Positions 17,701 to 27,835 of a stretch of DNA of 64,000 nt are shown here, piece by piece (positions within the stretch are counted from its first letter, which is position 1; every line of letters starts with the position of its first letter). This stretch comes from Bacteroidota bacterium (GTDB lineage Bacteria; Bacteroidota; Bacteroidia; Cytophagales; Cyclobacteriaceae). The notes beneath the pieces were generated by a model. It made no database searches and was not told the origin of the DNA. It worked only from the letters and a program-made list of their open reading frames with translations. The position numbers were made by a program, and so were the translations under genes. The stretch spans positions 101,002 to 165,001 of the forward strand of contig JAFDYU010000003.1 in NCBI GenBank assembly GCA_018267285.1, read 5' to 3'.

Positions 17701-18948
17701 ATGAAGGTGTTTAAATTTGGTGGTGCGTCTGTAAAAAATGCCACCGCAATTCGAAACGTGGCTTCCATTATTAAAAGCAGCAATAAAAACGAGTTACTGG
17801 TGGTTGTTTCAGCGATGGGCAGCACTACTAACGCACTCGAAATCATTGTACACAAAGCTCATTCCGGAAAAAATTTCGATACCGAGCTCGAAGCACTTAA
17901 AGAATACCACTTTCAAATTACTCAAGAACTCCTTCCCGATTCTACGACAATAAAAACTAAGCTTACCGAGCAATTCGCCCAGCTTGAAAAACTATCGAAA
18001 ACAAAAACTGAATACGATTTTTTCTACGATCAGATGATCGGCTATGGTGAAATTATATCAAGCCTGATTGTTGAACAGTATTTATCGGAAAACAATTTTG
18101 CATCGCAATGGATTGATGCACGAAACTACATACAGACCGACAGTACCTACCGCGAGGGCCAGGTACAATGGAATGAAACGGAAAAAAAAATAAAAACTCT
18201 TGAATCTGTATTGCAAAAAAAAATACTTGTTACGCAGGGCTTTATTGGTGCTAACGAAAAAAAAGAAACCGTTTCATTAGGGCGCGAAGGCTCCGATTTT
18301 ACGGCAGCCATTTTTGGTTATTCGCTCAAGGCTAAGTCGGTTACTATTTGGAAAGATGTACCCGGAGTGATGAGCGCAGACCCAAAGCGAATACCCACCG
18401 CAGTAGTGTTTGATGAACTGCCCTACAAAGAAACTGCGGAGATGACCTACTACGGTGCTTCTGTAATCCATCCCAAAACAGTTAAGCCGTTGGCCAACAA
18501 AGGAATTCCCTTGTTCGTAAAAAGTTTTATCGATCCGTCATTGCCGGGAACAAAAATTTACGAATGCCACGTGGACCGGCTGCCACCGCTTATCATCCAC
18601 AAAGAAAACCAATGCCTGGTTTCGTGCAAGGTTACCGACTATACTTTTATTAATGAAGAACAGCTCGGAAAAATATTCCATGCCATCAGCGAAAGCAACA
18701 TGCGCATAAACGTTATGCAGAACTCTGCCATCACCTTTTCGTTCTGTGTTGACTTCCGCGAGAATAAAGTGATGAAGCTCATCGAGCTTTTGAGTAAACA
18801 TTTTGAAGTTTACTATAACCTGGGATTGACATTAATCACCATTAAAAACTACGACCAAAAAACGTTCAACGAATACCACACCATGAACGGAGTAATTTTG
18901 GAACAATCCTCTCGCGCTGCCCTGCAAGTGTTGGTTCGTCCGAATTAA
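17701..18948 (+). CDS. Aspartate kinase
   Basis: A 415-residue monofunctional aspartokinase. KFGGASVKNA at 4-13 is the amino-acid kinase nucleotide loop; SLGREGSDFTAA near 198 and VPGVMSADPK near 220 are the ATP and aspartate-binding segments. The C-terminal about 120 residues form the ACT regulatory region. It phosphorylates aspartate at the head of the Lys/Thr/Met pathway. No homoserine dehydrogenase domain is fused and no pathway gene is adjacent, so I give no gene symbol. Confidence 0.93.
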   Translation: MKVFKFGGASVKNATAIRNVASIIKSSNKNELLVVVSAMGSTTNALEIIVHKAHSGKNFDTELEALKEYHFQITQELLPDSTTIKTKLTEQFAQLEKLSKTKTEYDFFYDQMIGYGEIISSLIVEQYLSENNFASQWIDARNYIQTDSTYREGQVQWNETEKKIKTLESVLQKKILVTQGFIGANEKKETVSLGREGSDFTAAIFGYSLKAKSVTIWKDVPGVMSADPKRIPTAVVFDELPYKETAEMTYYGASVIHPKTVKPLANKGIPLFVKSFIDPSLPGTKIYECHVDRLPPLIIHKENQCLVSCKVTDYTFINEEQLGKIFHAISESNMRINVMQNSAITFSFCVDFRENKVMKLIELLSKHFEVYYNLGLTLITIKNYDQKTFNEYHTMNGVILEQSSRAALQVLVRPN

Positions 18949-18951
18949 TAG

Positions 18952-21339
18952 TTATTCCGACCTGAGGCTTTTCACCGGGTTGGCAAGCGCAGCTTTAACC
19001 GATTGATAGCTTACCGTTAATAAAGTGATGAGCATAGCGCCCACACCTGCTGCCGCAAACACCCACAACGCAATTTCAGTATGGTACTTATACTTGTTCA
19101 GCCAACTGTTCATTAAATAAAATGCTATTGGCACAGCCACCACCAAGGAAACGATTACGAGCACTACAAAATCTCGTGAGAGCATGCCCCACAAATTAAC
19201 CACAGAAGCTCCCAATACTTTTCGCACGCCAATTTCTTTTGTGCGTTGTTCGGCCACAAAACTGGCAAGCCCAAAAATGCCGAGGCAACTGATAAATATG
19301 GCCAACACGGCAAAGAAACTTGCCAGTTTACCTACACGCACCTCGCTGTCGAATTTGCGGGCGTAGTCTTCGTCTACAAATTGATATTCAAACGGGGCAG
19401 AGGGATCGTACTTCGTAAATTCAGATTTTATTTTATCAATGGATTCGGTAGAACTTCGATCCGGATTTAGTTTTAGTATCACCAGGTTTTCTTCATCTTT
19501 TGAAATGTGGAACAACGAAGGCCGAACCGGTTCGTAAGGCGACTCCACAATCATATTTTTAATAACGCCAATTATAGTATAGGGTTTATCGTCCCAAGTA
19601 AGCGTCTCTCCCACCGGGTTTTTAAAACCTAAGAAATCGGCTGCCACTTCGTTGATAACAAAAGCAAGCGAATCGGTGGCATGGTCTCTCGAAAAATCGC
19701 GGCCTTCTTTAAACGTCCAGCCTACGGTTTTGCCATATTCGTACGTTACACCGTTGTTGGGGAAATCTACAGCAAGGCCGGGATCTTTTCCTTTCCAGGT
19801 AAAGCCTCCGTTAGAATTAAAAACTTGTGTAGTCGGGCTTCCGGATTCCGTCATCTCAATAATGGCTCCAGAGCTTTTCAGTTCATTTCTAATCGCTTCA
19901 AAATGTTTGTGCACTTCAGGAGTGAACAGAAAAATATTGATCAGTCCGTTTCGATTATAGCCTATTGGTCTGTCCTTAGCAAACTGAATTTGCTGAAAAA
20001 CGATTATTGTTCCGATAATCAAAATGATTGAAACGGTGAATTGAAGTACAACCAGCACCTGGCGCGGAATGGATGCCAAGCGGCCAGCACGGAAAGTCCC
20101 TTTCAAAACTTTTACCGGCTGAAAAGAAGACAGGTACAAGGCCGGGTAACTTCCGGCAACAATTCCGGTTAATACGCTAAAGCTTATGCCAACCAACCAA
20201 AACAAAGGGCTCGACCAAAGCAGTGTTAATTTTTTACCCGACACATCGTTGAACATGGGCAGCGCCAGTTGAACCAACAGCAAGGAAATAATAAAAGCAA
20301 TAACGGATACGATTAATGACTCGCTAAAAAACTGACTGATCAGTTGGTGCCGCATGGAGCCAATGGATTTTCGAATGCCTACTTCTTTGGCGCGTTTCTC
20401 CGAGCGTGCCGTACTCAAATTCATAAAATTGATGCACGCCAATATCAAAACAAACACCCCGATAACCCCAAACATCCAAACAAACTCAATTCGGCCCCCC
20501 ACGTTTTTTCCATCTTCAAAATCAAAATACAAATGCCATTTGCTCATTGGGTGAAGGAAAACCTGAGGGTTATACTTTCTGTCATCTTCCGAAATTCTCT
20601 TGTTGAGTTTTACATCTTTAATCTTTGCCGAAACCGTTTCCATGTCGGCCTTGTCGGCAAGCTGAGCAAAAGTCTGAGTGAAATTGCTGCCCCAGGGGTC
20701 TTCCATTTTTTTTATGTAATCGTTAGAGATCAGGTACAACTCCCATGGCAGCAGATAACTTACTTCTCTAAAGGTGGAGTTGTGTGGAAGGTCTTCATAA
20801 ACCCCGGTAACTTTTACATCCGTTTTGTTATCGATTCGCAATACTTTGTTCATCGGGTCATCCTCACCAAAGTAGGCTTTCGCCACCGACTCGGACAAAA
20901 TTATTGAGTAAGGATCTTTCAGCCCATCGCGTGTTCCCCGCAACATTTTTAACGAAAGCATTTCGGTTACTTCGGGTTCGAAATAGCTTCCGCGTTTGTT
21001 AAATTTTTTTTCTCCGTAGGTAATAATGTGAGAGAAGTTCCATGACGACTGCAATACATATTTAAAGTCGCTGCCGTATTTATTTTTTATCTCTTCGGCC
21101 ATTAAGTAAGGGTTCGACACTTGAGTCTGTATCTTACCATTGTAATTGTTGTGTTGGCAGACTTGGGCAATCCGATCGTAATTTTCATGATACGTATCGT
21201 ACGTAAGTTCATCCCAAATCCAAAGGCCAATCAAAAGGGCAACCGCCATGCCCGTGGCAAGCCCTGCAATATTGATAAATGAATAACCGAGATTTTTGGT
21301 AAGGTTTCTAAAACCGATGAGCAGGTAGTTTTTGATCAT
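18952..21339 (-). CDS. Large FtsX/MacB-type ABC transporter permease
   Basis: A 795-residue permease of the double-FtsX type common in Bacteroidota. It opens with MIKNYLLIGFRNLTKN and a first helix (about 20-42), then a MacB-PCD periplasmic domain, three helices (about 285-410), a second helix-plus-periplasmic domain (about 430-660) and three last helices ending in ANPVKSLRSE. VGIRKSIG and IGVRKVLG mark the two FtsX modules. Such proteins work with a separate ATPase in lipoprotein, peptide or stress export; no ATPase is adjacent. Confidence 0.92.
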   Translation of the reverse strand: MIKNYLLIGFRNLTKNLGYSFINIAGLATGMAVALLIGLWIWDELTYDTYHENYDRIAQVCQHNNYNGKIQTQVSNPYLMAEEIKNKYGSDFKYVLQSSWNFSHIITYGEKKFNKRGSYFEPEVTEMLSLKMLRGTRDGLKDPYSIILSESVAKAYFGEDDPMNKVLRIDNKTDVKVTGVYEDLPHNSTFREVSYLLPWELYLISNDYIKKMEDPWGSNFTQTFAQLADKADMETVSAKIKDVKLNKRISEDDRKYNPQVFLHPMSKWHLYFDFEDGKNVGGRIEFVWMFGVIGVFVLILACINFMNLSTARSEKRAKEVGIRKSIGSMRHQLISQFFSESLIVSVIAFIISLLLVQLALPMFNDVSGKKLTLLWSSPLFWLVGISFSVLTGIVAGSYPALYLSSFQPVKVLKGTFRAGRLASIPRQVLVVLQFTVSIILIIGTIIVFQQIQFAKDRPIGYNRNGLINIFLFTPEVHKHFEAIRNELKSSGAIIEMTESGSPTTQVFNSNGGFTWKGKDPGLAVDFPNNGVTYEYGKTVGWTFKEGRDFSRDHATDSLAFVINEVAADFLGFKNPVGETLTWDDKPYTIIGVIKNMIVESPYEPVRPSLFHISKDEENLVILKLNPDRSSTESIDKIKSEFTKYDPSAPFEYQFVDEDYARKFDSEVRVGKLASFFAVLAIFISCLGIFGLASFVAEQRTKEIGVRKVLGASVVNLWGMLSRDFVVLVIVSLVVAVPIAFYLMNSWLNKYKYHTEIALWVFAAAGVGAMLITLLTVSYQSVKAALANPVKSLRSE

Positions 21340-21383
21340 AGGGAGCGCATTGTGGTGATCGTGAATTACTACACTATACTTGA

Positions 21384-21400
21384 TAACTTAAAATAAGTTA
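21384..21400. promoter_or_regulatory. Perfect 7-bp palindrome upstream of the FtsX-type permease
   Basis: TAACTTA-AAA-TAAGTTA is an exact inverted repeat with a 3-bp centre, placed 45 bp before the permease ATG and after the fdhD stop. It is AT-rich and without a U-run on the fdhD strand, so an operator is more likely than a terminator; nothing else supports it. Confidence 0.25.
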
Positions 21401-21439
21401 CGATAAGGGGCGAAAATATTTCGAAGAATGGCGAAAGGA

Positions 21440-22273
21440 TTAGTGTTCGTATTCGGGCAATATCCGTTGAGCACCGGAGTATATATTAAAATGTTTGTGG
21501 CGTAAGAACCCCACCAAAGTCATATCGTATTTTTTTGCCGTTTTCACCGCAAGGCTGGACGGAGCCCCGATGGCCACTACGATTTTTATTCCTGCCATCA
21601 CTGCTTTCTGAACCAGCTCGAAACTGATTCTTCCGCTCAACATCAAAACAGAGTTGCTCAAAGGCAATAGCCCGTCTTCAAGAGCCATACCAATGGCTTT
21701 GTCCAGTGCGTTATGTCGGCCTACGTCTTCTTTCAAAATTTGCAGATCGCCAGTTGGAGAAAATAGAGCCGATGCGTGCAAACCCCCGGTTCGGTTAAAC
21801 GTTTCCTGATGCTGTCTTAACAAAGCTTGAATTTTATAGATCATCTCCCAGTTGATAGTAACTCTAGATGTTACGCTTGCATAAGGCGAAACGGTTTCAA
21901 TAGCATCGATGCTCGCTTTGCCACACACCCCGCAACTGCTGGTGGTGTAGAAGTTGCGTTCGGCAGAGTGCAATACCGGTTTTGCTTCTTCGGTTAGTGC
22001 AACTACAATTGCATTCTCAACGCCACTCACTGATTCGACTTGCTTATAACTGCCGATGATTCCTTCCGTAAATAAAAATCCAAGAGCTAATGCACGGTCG
22101 TCTCCCGGAGTGCGCATGGTTACTGATATTTTTTTTTTGATGCGGTTATTTTTTGGCCCATAGGTTAAACGGATTTCGAGAGGTTCTTCAACGGCTACTT
22201 CGTCTTGTGTGCAATGCGAAGAGTTGTCGTTGACTTTTACAATCTCTGATTTAAAAATTACAGAAGGAGTCAT
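21440..22273 (-). CDS. fdhD: Formate dehydrogenase accessory sulfurtransferase FdhD
   Basis: A 277-residue protein with the FdhD Cys-x-x-Cys motif (SSCGVCGKAS, about 112-121) that carries sulfur from IscS to the Mo-bis-MGD cofactor, and the nucleotide-pocket segment EDVGRHNALDKAIG near 190-203. FdhD activates formate dehydrogenase-type enzymes. It is transcribed divergently from a YdeP-type molybdoenzyme with a 78-nt gap, which identifies its probable client. Confidence 0.95.
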   Translation of the reverse strand: MTPSVIFKSEIVKVNDNSSHCTQDEVAVEEPLEIRLTYGPKNNRIKKKISVTMRTPGDDRALALGFLFTEGIIGSYKQVESVSGVENAIVVALTEEAKPVLHSAERNFYTTSSCGVCGKASIDAIETVSPYASVTSRVTINWEMIYKIQALLRQHQETFNRTGGLHASALFSPTGDLQILKEDVGRHNALDKAIGMALEDGLLPLSNSVLMLSGRISFELVQKAVMAGIKIVVAIGAPSSLAVKTAKKYDMTLVGFLRHKHFNIYSGAQRILPEYEH

Positions 22274-22351
22274 TCGATGAAAAAATTAGAAAGTGTAATA
22301 CTACAAGCTAATAAGAAAAATAAGTAACTTGAAATGTTATTTTAAGTAGAC

Positions 22352-24697
22352 TTGAGCAAAAAAATTAGTTATATGCCCGGCAAAAAAGAACAAGCCTCTG
22401 CCGAGAACCCTGAAAAATTAAATGATCTGCACGTTACGGAGATAGAAAAGTGGGCGGTAGGTGCACCGGCAATAATTTCATCTATAAAAGATGTCGTTCA
22501 AGAGCCCGGAGTAATTCGAGGTGTTAAAGGGCTTTTAAAAATGAATCAGAAGGATGGGTTCGATTGCCCAAGCTGCGCATGGCCCGATCCGGATGATGAT
22601 CGCCATACGATTGCCGAGTACTGCGAAAACGGTGTTAAAGCGTTGGCCGAAGAGGCTACCACTAAAAAACTCACAGCTCAATTCTTTGCCGAGCATTCCG
22701 TTGCCGATTTGGCCAATCTTTCGGATATGGAAATCGGGAAACTGGGTAGGTTAACTCAGCCCATGCACCTGCCCTACGGATCAACCCATTACCAACCGAT
22801 AACGTGGGATGATGCCTTCCAAAAAATTGGAGAACATCTAAATGCGCTACCGTCTCCGCACGAAGCCGTGTTTTACACATCGGGCAGAACGAGCAACGAA
22901 GCCTCGTTTGTTTATCAGTTATTTGTGCGTGAATTGGGCACCAACAATTTTCCCGATTGCTCCAACATGTGCCACGAAGCCTCGGGTACTTCGTTAAGCC
23001 AAACCGTTGGCCTTGGCAAGGGAACGGTGAGGCTCAATGATTTTTACGATACGGATGCAATTATCATTATCGGGCAAAATCCCGGCACCAACGCTCCCCG
23101 CATGCTCAGCGCTCTGGAGAAAGGCAAAAAGAGTGGCGCAAAAATAATAGCGATCAACCCACTGCCCGAAGCAGGACTCATGGGATTCAAAAACCCGCAA
23201 AAGGTTCGTGGATTTTTGTTCAGCCCGGTTAAACTTGCCGACTTGTATTTGCAAGTAAAAATAAACGAAGACCTCGCGCTGCTCAAGGCCATCGAAAAAT
23301 TATTATACGAAGCAGAGAAAATCACACCGGGCGAAGTCTTTGATCACGACTTTATTAAAAAAAATACAGTGGGGTACGATTCGCTGATCGAGCATCTTGA
23401 GTCTTGCAACCCGGATACATTGGCACAAACTGCTGGCGTACCACTCGAACAAGTGCAGCAGGTTGTGGATATAATCAAACACAAGAAGCGAATCATTTGG
23501 GTTTGGGGCATGGGCATTACGCAACATAGAAATGGCGTAGATACAATCAATGAAATCGTTAACCTGGCGTTGTTGAAAGGCAGCGTTGGGAAACCCGGGG
23601 CCGGCCTCTGCCCGGTGCGGGGCCACAGCAATGTTCAAGGCAACCGCACGCTCATGATATGGGAACGCCCCAAACAAGAACAACTCGATAAGCTGAAATC
23701 AGTTTTCGGTTTTGAACCACCACGTGAGCCCGGCTACGATGTGGTTGATTCCATCAAAGCCATGAACAATGGCAACGTGAAAGTTTTTTTTGGAATGGGC
23801 GGCAATTTCCTTTCGGCCACACCCGATACCGGCTACACGGCCGAAGCCCTGCGAAAATTAAAGCTCACCGTCAATGTCTCTACCAAACTCAACCGCTCGC
23901 ACTTAGTGCACGGTGAAGAGTCAATCATTTTGCCAACGCTATCGCGAAGTGACAAAGATATTGTCAATGACGAATTGCAGTTTGTAAGTACAGAAAACTC
24001 TATGGGCGTTGTGCAACTATCGAAAGGCATGCTCGATCCGGTTGCTAAAAATTTACTAAATGAAACGCAAATTGTTTGCAGGCTTGCAAAGGCCACACTC
24101 GGTAAACGCACCGTTATCGATTGGGATGGATATGCGAACAGCTACGACAAAGTGCGTGACGACATCGAAAAAGTAATCCCAGGTTTTAACGACTACAACA
24201 AACGCGTTCGTCAGCCCGGTGGATTTTATTTGCCAAACGGTCCGCGCGAAGGCAAGTTCAATAGTGTGAAGTTCAGCGGCAAAGCCTCCTTCACCATCAA
24301 CAAGCTTTCGAAAAGAACATTGGAAAGCGATGAATACCTCATGGCTTCAATTCGAAGTCACGATCAATTTAACACTACGATCTACGGTTTGGAAGACCGG
24401 TATCGCGGAGTAAACAACGAAAGACGCGTGCTGTTTATGAATGAAAAAGACATGAAAAAAGATGGCTTTGCTGCCGGAGACCGAGTTGACCTTTTCAGTT
24501 ATTACGATGGAGTTGAGCGATGTGCCCGATTATTTATTATCGTGCCGTACAACATACCCGAACAAAATACAGCTACCTACTATCCGGAAACTAACGTACT
24601 TATGTCAATCAACAGCGTGGATCCCGAAAGCAATATGCCGGCTGCCAAATCTATTGTGATCAAAGTAAAGCCTCATCATTCAAAACAAAAACAGTAA
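22352..24697 (+). CDS. FdhF/YdeP-family molybdopterin oxidoreductase
   Basis: A 781-residue bis-MGD oxidoreductase very close to E. coli YdeP. It shares the N-terminal FDCPSCAWPDP cysteine motif (about 69-79), TSGRTSNEA, NFPDCSNMCHE, IGQNPGTNAPRML and LCPVRGHSNVQG blocks along the large subunit, and a C-terminal MGD-binding domain (MASIRSHDQFNTTIYG). YdeP homologues are annotated as formate dehydrogenase-like and linked in E. coli to acid resistance, but the substrate is unproven. The start is TTG at 22352; ATG at 22373 is the alternative. The neighbours FdhD and MobA support cofactor use. Confidence 0.93.
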   Translation: MSKKISYMPGKKEQASAENPEKLNDLHVTEIEKWAVGAPAIISSIKDVVQEPGVIRGVKGLLKMNQKDGFDCPSCAWPDPDDDRHTIAEYCENGVKALAEEATTKKLTAQFFAEHSVADLANLSDMEIGKLGRLTQPMHLPYGSTHYQPITWDDAFQKIGEHLNALPSPHEAVFYTSGRTSNEASFVYQLFVRELGTNNFPDCSNMCHEASGTSLSQTVGLGKGTVRLNDFYDTDAIIIIGQNPGTNAPRMLSALEKGKKSGAKIIAINPLPEAGLMGFKNPQKVRGFLFSPVKLADLYLQVKINEDLALLKAIEKLLYEAEKITPGEVFDHDFIKKNTVGYDSLIEHLESCNPDTLAQTAGVPLEQVQQVVDIIKHKKRIIWVWGMGITQHRNGVDTINEIVNLALLKGSVGKPGAGLCPVRGHSNVQGNRTLMIWERPKQEQLDKLKSVFGFEPPREPGYDVVDSIKAMNNGNVKVFFGMGGNFLSATPDTGYTAEALRKLKLTVNVSTKLNRSHLVHGEESIILPTLSRSDKDIVNDELQFVSTENSMGVVQLSKGMLDPVAKNLLNETQIVCRLAKATLGKRTVIDWDGYANSYDKVRDDIEKVIPGFNDYNKRVRQPGGFYLPNGPREGKFNSVKFSGKASFTINKLSKRTLESDEYLMASIRSHDQFNTTIYGLEDRYRGVNNERRVLFMNEKDMKKDGFAAGDRVDLFSYYDGVERCARLFIIVPYNIPEQNTATYYPETNVLMSINSVDPESNMPAAKSIVIKVKPHHSKQKQ

Positions 24698-24711
24698 TCT
24701 GTAGCATTTTT

Positions 24712-25182
24712 ATGATCCCGCTACCCGCGATTGAATATTTTAAGTTTGAAGACGATTTTGTGGAAGATAACATTCGGTGTATTCCAATGATTGTCCGCTT
24801 CAAACTAGATACCTGTGGCATAAAACTTAAACTGAAAGCCTGGAGCAAGATGACTTCTTCCGAACGCGAACAGTTGGCAGTTATGTCTGTTGATTCGCCT
24901 CAAAATATTAAAACGTACCAATCTCTGCTAAGCACGCTTATCGAAAATTATACCGGAGAAACTGTTACCGAGTTTAGTAGCAAAAACGAAATAAATTCAT
25001 GTGCACAAGAGGCTGTTTCTCCAGAAGTTGAAACCAAGTTACGTGAGCTTGAAATAACCATGACTTTAGACCAGTGGCGATCGTTGAGAGTACTACAGCG
25101 TTTTGCTCTGATCAAGCTTTCGCGACCGGGCCATGAAAACAAAAATTTTCCAAAGGCATTGAAGGAGTTTGGAATTATTTAA
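24712..25182 (+). CDS. Nitrate reductase associated protein
   Basis: A 156-residue soluble protein matching the Nitr_red_assoc family: FKFEDDFVEDNIRCIPM near 9-25, then RFKLDTCGIKLKL near 28-40 with conserved cysteines at about 22 and 34. The family was first noted beside cyanobacterial nitrate reductase genes and its function is unknown. Here it follows the YdeP-type oxidoreductase by 14 nt and is convergent with mobA (4-nt overlap), suggesting a role with this molybdoenzyme rather than with nitrate reductase, which is absent. Confidence 0.82.
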   Translation: MIPLPAIEYFKFEDDFVEDNIRCIPMIVRFKLDTCGIKLKLKAWSKMTSSEREQLAVMSVDSPQNIKTYQSLLSTLIENYTGETVTEFSSKNEINSCAQEAVSPEVETKLRELEITMTLDQWRSLRVLQRFALIKLSRPGHENKNFPKALKEFGII

Positions 25183-25754
25183 AGAGAAATAATATCCGGG
25201 CTATTGTAATTGATAAAATATTTTTTCCATTCTTCAGCTATCGGCAAATACGTTGCACCCAACCGATCGAGCACCCGGCTCATGTTGAACTGTTTTAACT
25301 CACCGGCATAGTAATCGTTCAAATTTTTTTTCAAGCCTGCTGAAGAATAGATGGCGCACAAGGGTTCGATATGCTCTCCTTTAAAAGCCATTGCTTTTGC
25401 ATCCGTGTAATCAAACTCAGCTACCAACTTGTTAAGAATATAAGGCTGCATGTCGATCAAATCGCAGGCAAGCAACAGAATATCTTCTTCGGGAAATGCA
25501 ATATGGGCACTCGACAGCCCGTGCAAGGGGCCTTTAATATTAAGATTAGAATCATCAACAACAAAATTCACTTTTGGAAACCGGGAAGAATACAATTGAA
25601 TTTGATTGCCGTTGATCGACACCCAAGAACGCAGTTTGATATCAGAAAAATTCTTCAACCCGATTTCAGTCCAGGTCATTTTATTGCGTACCCTGAGCCC
25701 TTTGTCCTCTCCCATTCGTGAGCTTAGGCCACCGCAAAGTAAAATTCCAATCAT
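25179..25754 (-). CDS. mobA: Molybdenum cofactor guanylyltransferase MobA
   Basis: A 191-residue nucleotidyltransferase with the GTP-binding LLCGGLSSRMGEDKG at 5-19 and a DLIDMQPY metal-site segment near 97. It attaches GMP to Mo-molybdopterin to make the MGD cofactor required by the neighbouring YdeP-type enzyme. No other moa/moe genes are in the window. Confidence 0.92.
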   Translation of the reverse strand: MIGILLCGGLSSRMGEDKGLRVRNKMTWTEIGLKNFSDIKLRSWVSINGNQIQLYSSRFPKVNFVVDDSNLNIKGPLHGLSSAHIAFPEEDILLLACDLIDMQPYILNKLVAEFDYTDAKAMAFKGEHIEPLCAIYSSAGLKKNLNDYYAGELKQFNMSRVLDRLGATYLPIAEEWKKYFINYNSPDIISL

Positions 25755-25835
25755 ACTTTCGTAAACACTTTAAAAAAATCTACTTTTAGATGTAACATTT
25801 TCACTACGAGTTAGTCTGCTAAGATAAAATTAAAT

Positions 25836-27050
25836 ATGCTGAAGAAAATCATCATTTCATTTCTGCTGGCTGTTCAGAATATTCGTTCTCATTTTTTTCA
25901 TACCATTCTTTCTTTGTTGGGCATTGTGATTGGGGTTGCGGCTTTGGTGGCTATTTTATCTATGATCGATGGTATGGAGAAATTCGCGCACGAACAGATC
26001 GCCAGCACCACATCTCTTAATATGATTAGTGTAACTACAGACCAGTACACAGAAAAAGACGGTGTTGCGTTTCGTAAAGACTCAGCTACCGTTCTTCTCC
26101 CCCAAGATTTTGACGCTTTGAAAAAAACTTTAAAATACCCGGCAACAATCCAATTATTTCAACGCCAATCCAAAAAAATTAAGATCGTAAACGATACCGC
26201 AACCGTAGGTGCATTCTCAACCGGGATCATGGGATTAAATGCAGACACAATCCGTACCGGGCTACTTTTTACAGACGAAGATCTGTTGCAACGAAAGCCT
26301 GTAGCCGTTGTAAACGATGCTCTGGCCAAAATACTTGCCGGGTATAACAAAAAAAATATACTGCGAAGAGTTCTGAAAATCGATACAACTCATTTAACAA
26401 TTATCGGAGTTGTTAGTATGAAACATTCTAAAGCTCCTGAAGTTTTCTTCCCGATCACCGTGTTGCCCAATCAATACCTCAATGCAAATCCTCCGGTATG
26501 CCTGATTGAAGCAATTCATGTTGAAGACGTGGCCTCCATTAAAAAAGATGTAGGTCAATTTCTTAGCTCCAGATTTTCGGACAAGCATGATTTCTTGGTT
26601 TCAACAAATGAATTTCGGGTTGAGCAGGCGGCCAATGGCTTTCGACTTTTCCGCGTGATCATGGGCATGATTGTAGGCATCTCCGTTTTAGTAGGTGGCA
26701 TTGGCGTAATGAATGTATTACTGATCTCCGTAACCGAACGCACTTCGGAAATCGGGGTAAGAAAAGCGGTGGGTGCAAACCGAAGAGATATAATTCTTCA
26801 GTTTCTATCCGAGTCGATTACGATTTCTTTTTTTGGAAGTTTGCTGGGTTTGATACTCGGCATACTGGGAACGATGCTCGTCATCCCCATCGTTAAAGCA
26901 TTAACTAAAATTCCTTTTCAGGCTGCTTACACCTGGAACACCATTACGGTTGTTTCAATACTCGCGTTAATTGTAGGTATCGTCTTTGGCACCTACCCTG
27001 CCATGAGGGCTTCCAAATTAGATCCGGTAGAAGCAATCAGGCGTGAGTAA
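25836..27050 (+). CDS. MacB-type ABC transporter permease
   Basis: A 404-residue permease with one N-terminal helix (about 18-42), a MacB-PCD periplasmic domain to about 265 and three C-terminal helices around the FtsX motif GVRKAVGANRRDI (about 305-318), ending in the MRASKLDPVEAIRRE tail typical of MacB. It has no fused ATPase. It is a possible inner-membrane partner for the adaptor and TolC genes at 46-49 kb, but distance makes this speculative. Confidence 0.92.
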   Translation: MLKKIIISFLLAVQNIRSHFFHTILSLLGIVIGVAALVAILSMIDGMEKFAHEQIASTTSLNMISVTTDQYTEKDGVAFRKDSATVLLPQDFDALKKTLKYPATIQLFQRQSKKIKIVNDTATVGAFSTGIMGLNADTIRTGLLFTDEDLLQRKPVAVVNDALAKILAGYNKKNILRRVLKIDTTHLTIIGVVSMKHSKAPEVFFPITVLPNQYLNANPPVCLIEAIHVEDVASIKKDVGQFLSSRFSDKHDFLVSTNEFRVEQAANGFRLFRVIMGMIVGISVLVGGIGVMNVLLISVTERTSEIGVRKAVGANRRDIILQFLSESITISFFGSLLGLILGILGTMLVIPIVKALTKIPFQAAYTWNTITVVSILALIVGIVFGTYPAMRASKLDPVEAIRRE

Positions 27051-27138
27051 ATAAACGACAGACGATCATAGCATCAGTAAAGCAATACGCTGAAAAAAAT
27101 GTTTTACATTTATTGTAGAATATATTTTAGCCAACTTC

Positions 27139-27714
27139 ATGATCAGCGCATTTGAGTACGTAACGGTCTTTATTTCGATCATCCTTGGCCTTGGGGTAAC
27201 GCAAATTCTTACCGGCATTGCCGACCTTATCCATCAAAACAGGCGGGTAAAAATCTACTGGCCACATTTAATATGGGTACTGTTGGTACTTATCCTCCAT
27301 GTGCAAGAATGGTGGGTAACCTTCGAACTGCGCGGTTATGGCCCGTGGCGTTTGCCCGTGTTTCTTTTTATTATTCTCTATCCGGTGGTGTTGTTTGTAT
27401 TGGCGCGTCTTCTTTTTCCGTTTGGCTTTACTGATGGAGAAATTGATTTGAAAAAATTTTATTTTGAAAACTACCGCAAGATTTTTTTGTTTGGCGCAAT
27501 CCTCGGGCTTCTCTCCATACTCGACAGCTTTATCGTCCGCCCGCTTATGTGGGTAAATTTAATTGGCCCAACGGTTGTGATGACATCACTTTCGTGGATG
27601 GCATTGTCTAAAAAACTCAATACTTGGATTCACGTAGTCATGCCTATTTTCATGCTTACGATGATTACCGTCACCATTATTATAGAGTGGAACAAATGGT
27701 TGGTGGCCAACTGA
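27139..27714 (+). CDS. Hypothetical multi-pass membrane protein
   Basis: A 191-residue protein I do not recognise. About six hydrophobic segments can be read (roughly 8-28, 44-60, 71-92, 112-130, 134-152, 162-182), with a short polar loop LTDGEIDLKKFYFENYRK-like stretch before helix 4. There is no signal peptide and no catalytic motif. It lies between a MacB-type permease and a 7TM-DISM protein on the same strand, with gaps of about 90-120 nt. Confidence 0.75.
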   Translation: MISAFEYVTVFISIILGLGVTQILTGIADLIHQNRRVKIYWPHLIWVLLVLILHVQEWWVTFELRGYGPWRLPVFLFIILYPVVLFVLARLLFPFGFTDGEIDLKKFYFENYRKIFLFGAILGLLSILDSFIVRPLMWVNLIGPTVVMTSLSWMALSKKLNTWIHVVMPIFMLTMITVTIIIEWNKWLVAN

Positions 27715-27835
27715 AAGCATGTAAGATAAACCCTATAAATACACAAGGAAATTTCCCAAGATTCATCATCTTTGTCGATACCCATCACCTGTGAGTTCCT
27801 TTCTAAATCTATTTGCACGACAAGTCATCTCAAAA

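Noticed and set aside
20344-20907. 187-aa plus-strand frame
   Set aside because: Opposite the FtsX-type permease; that gene has strong domain evidence and this frame has none.
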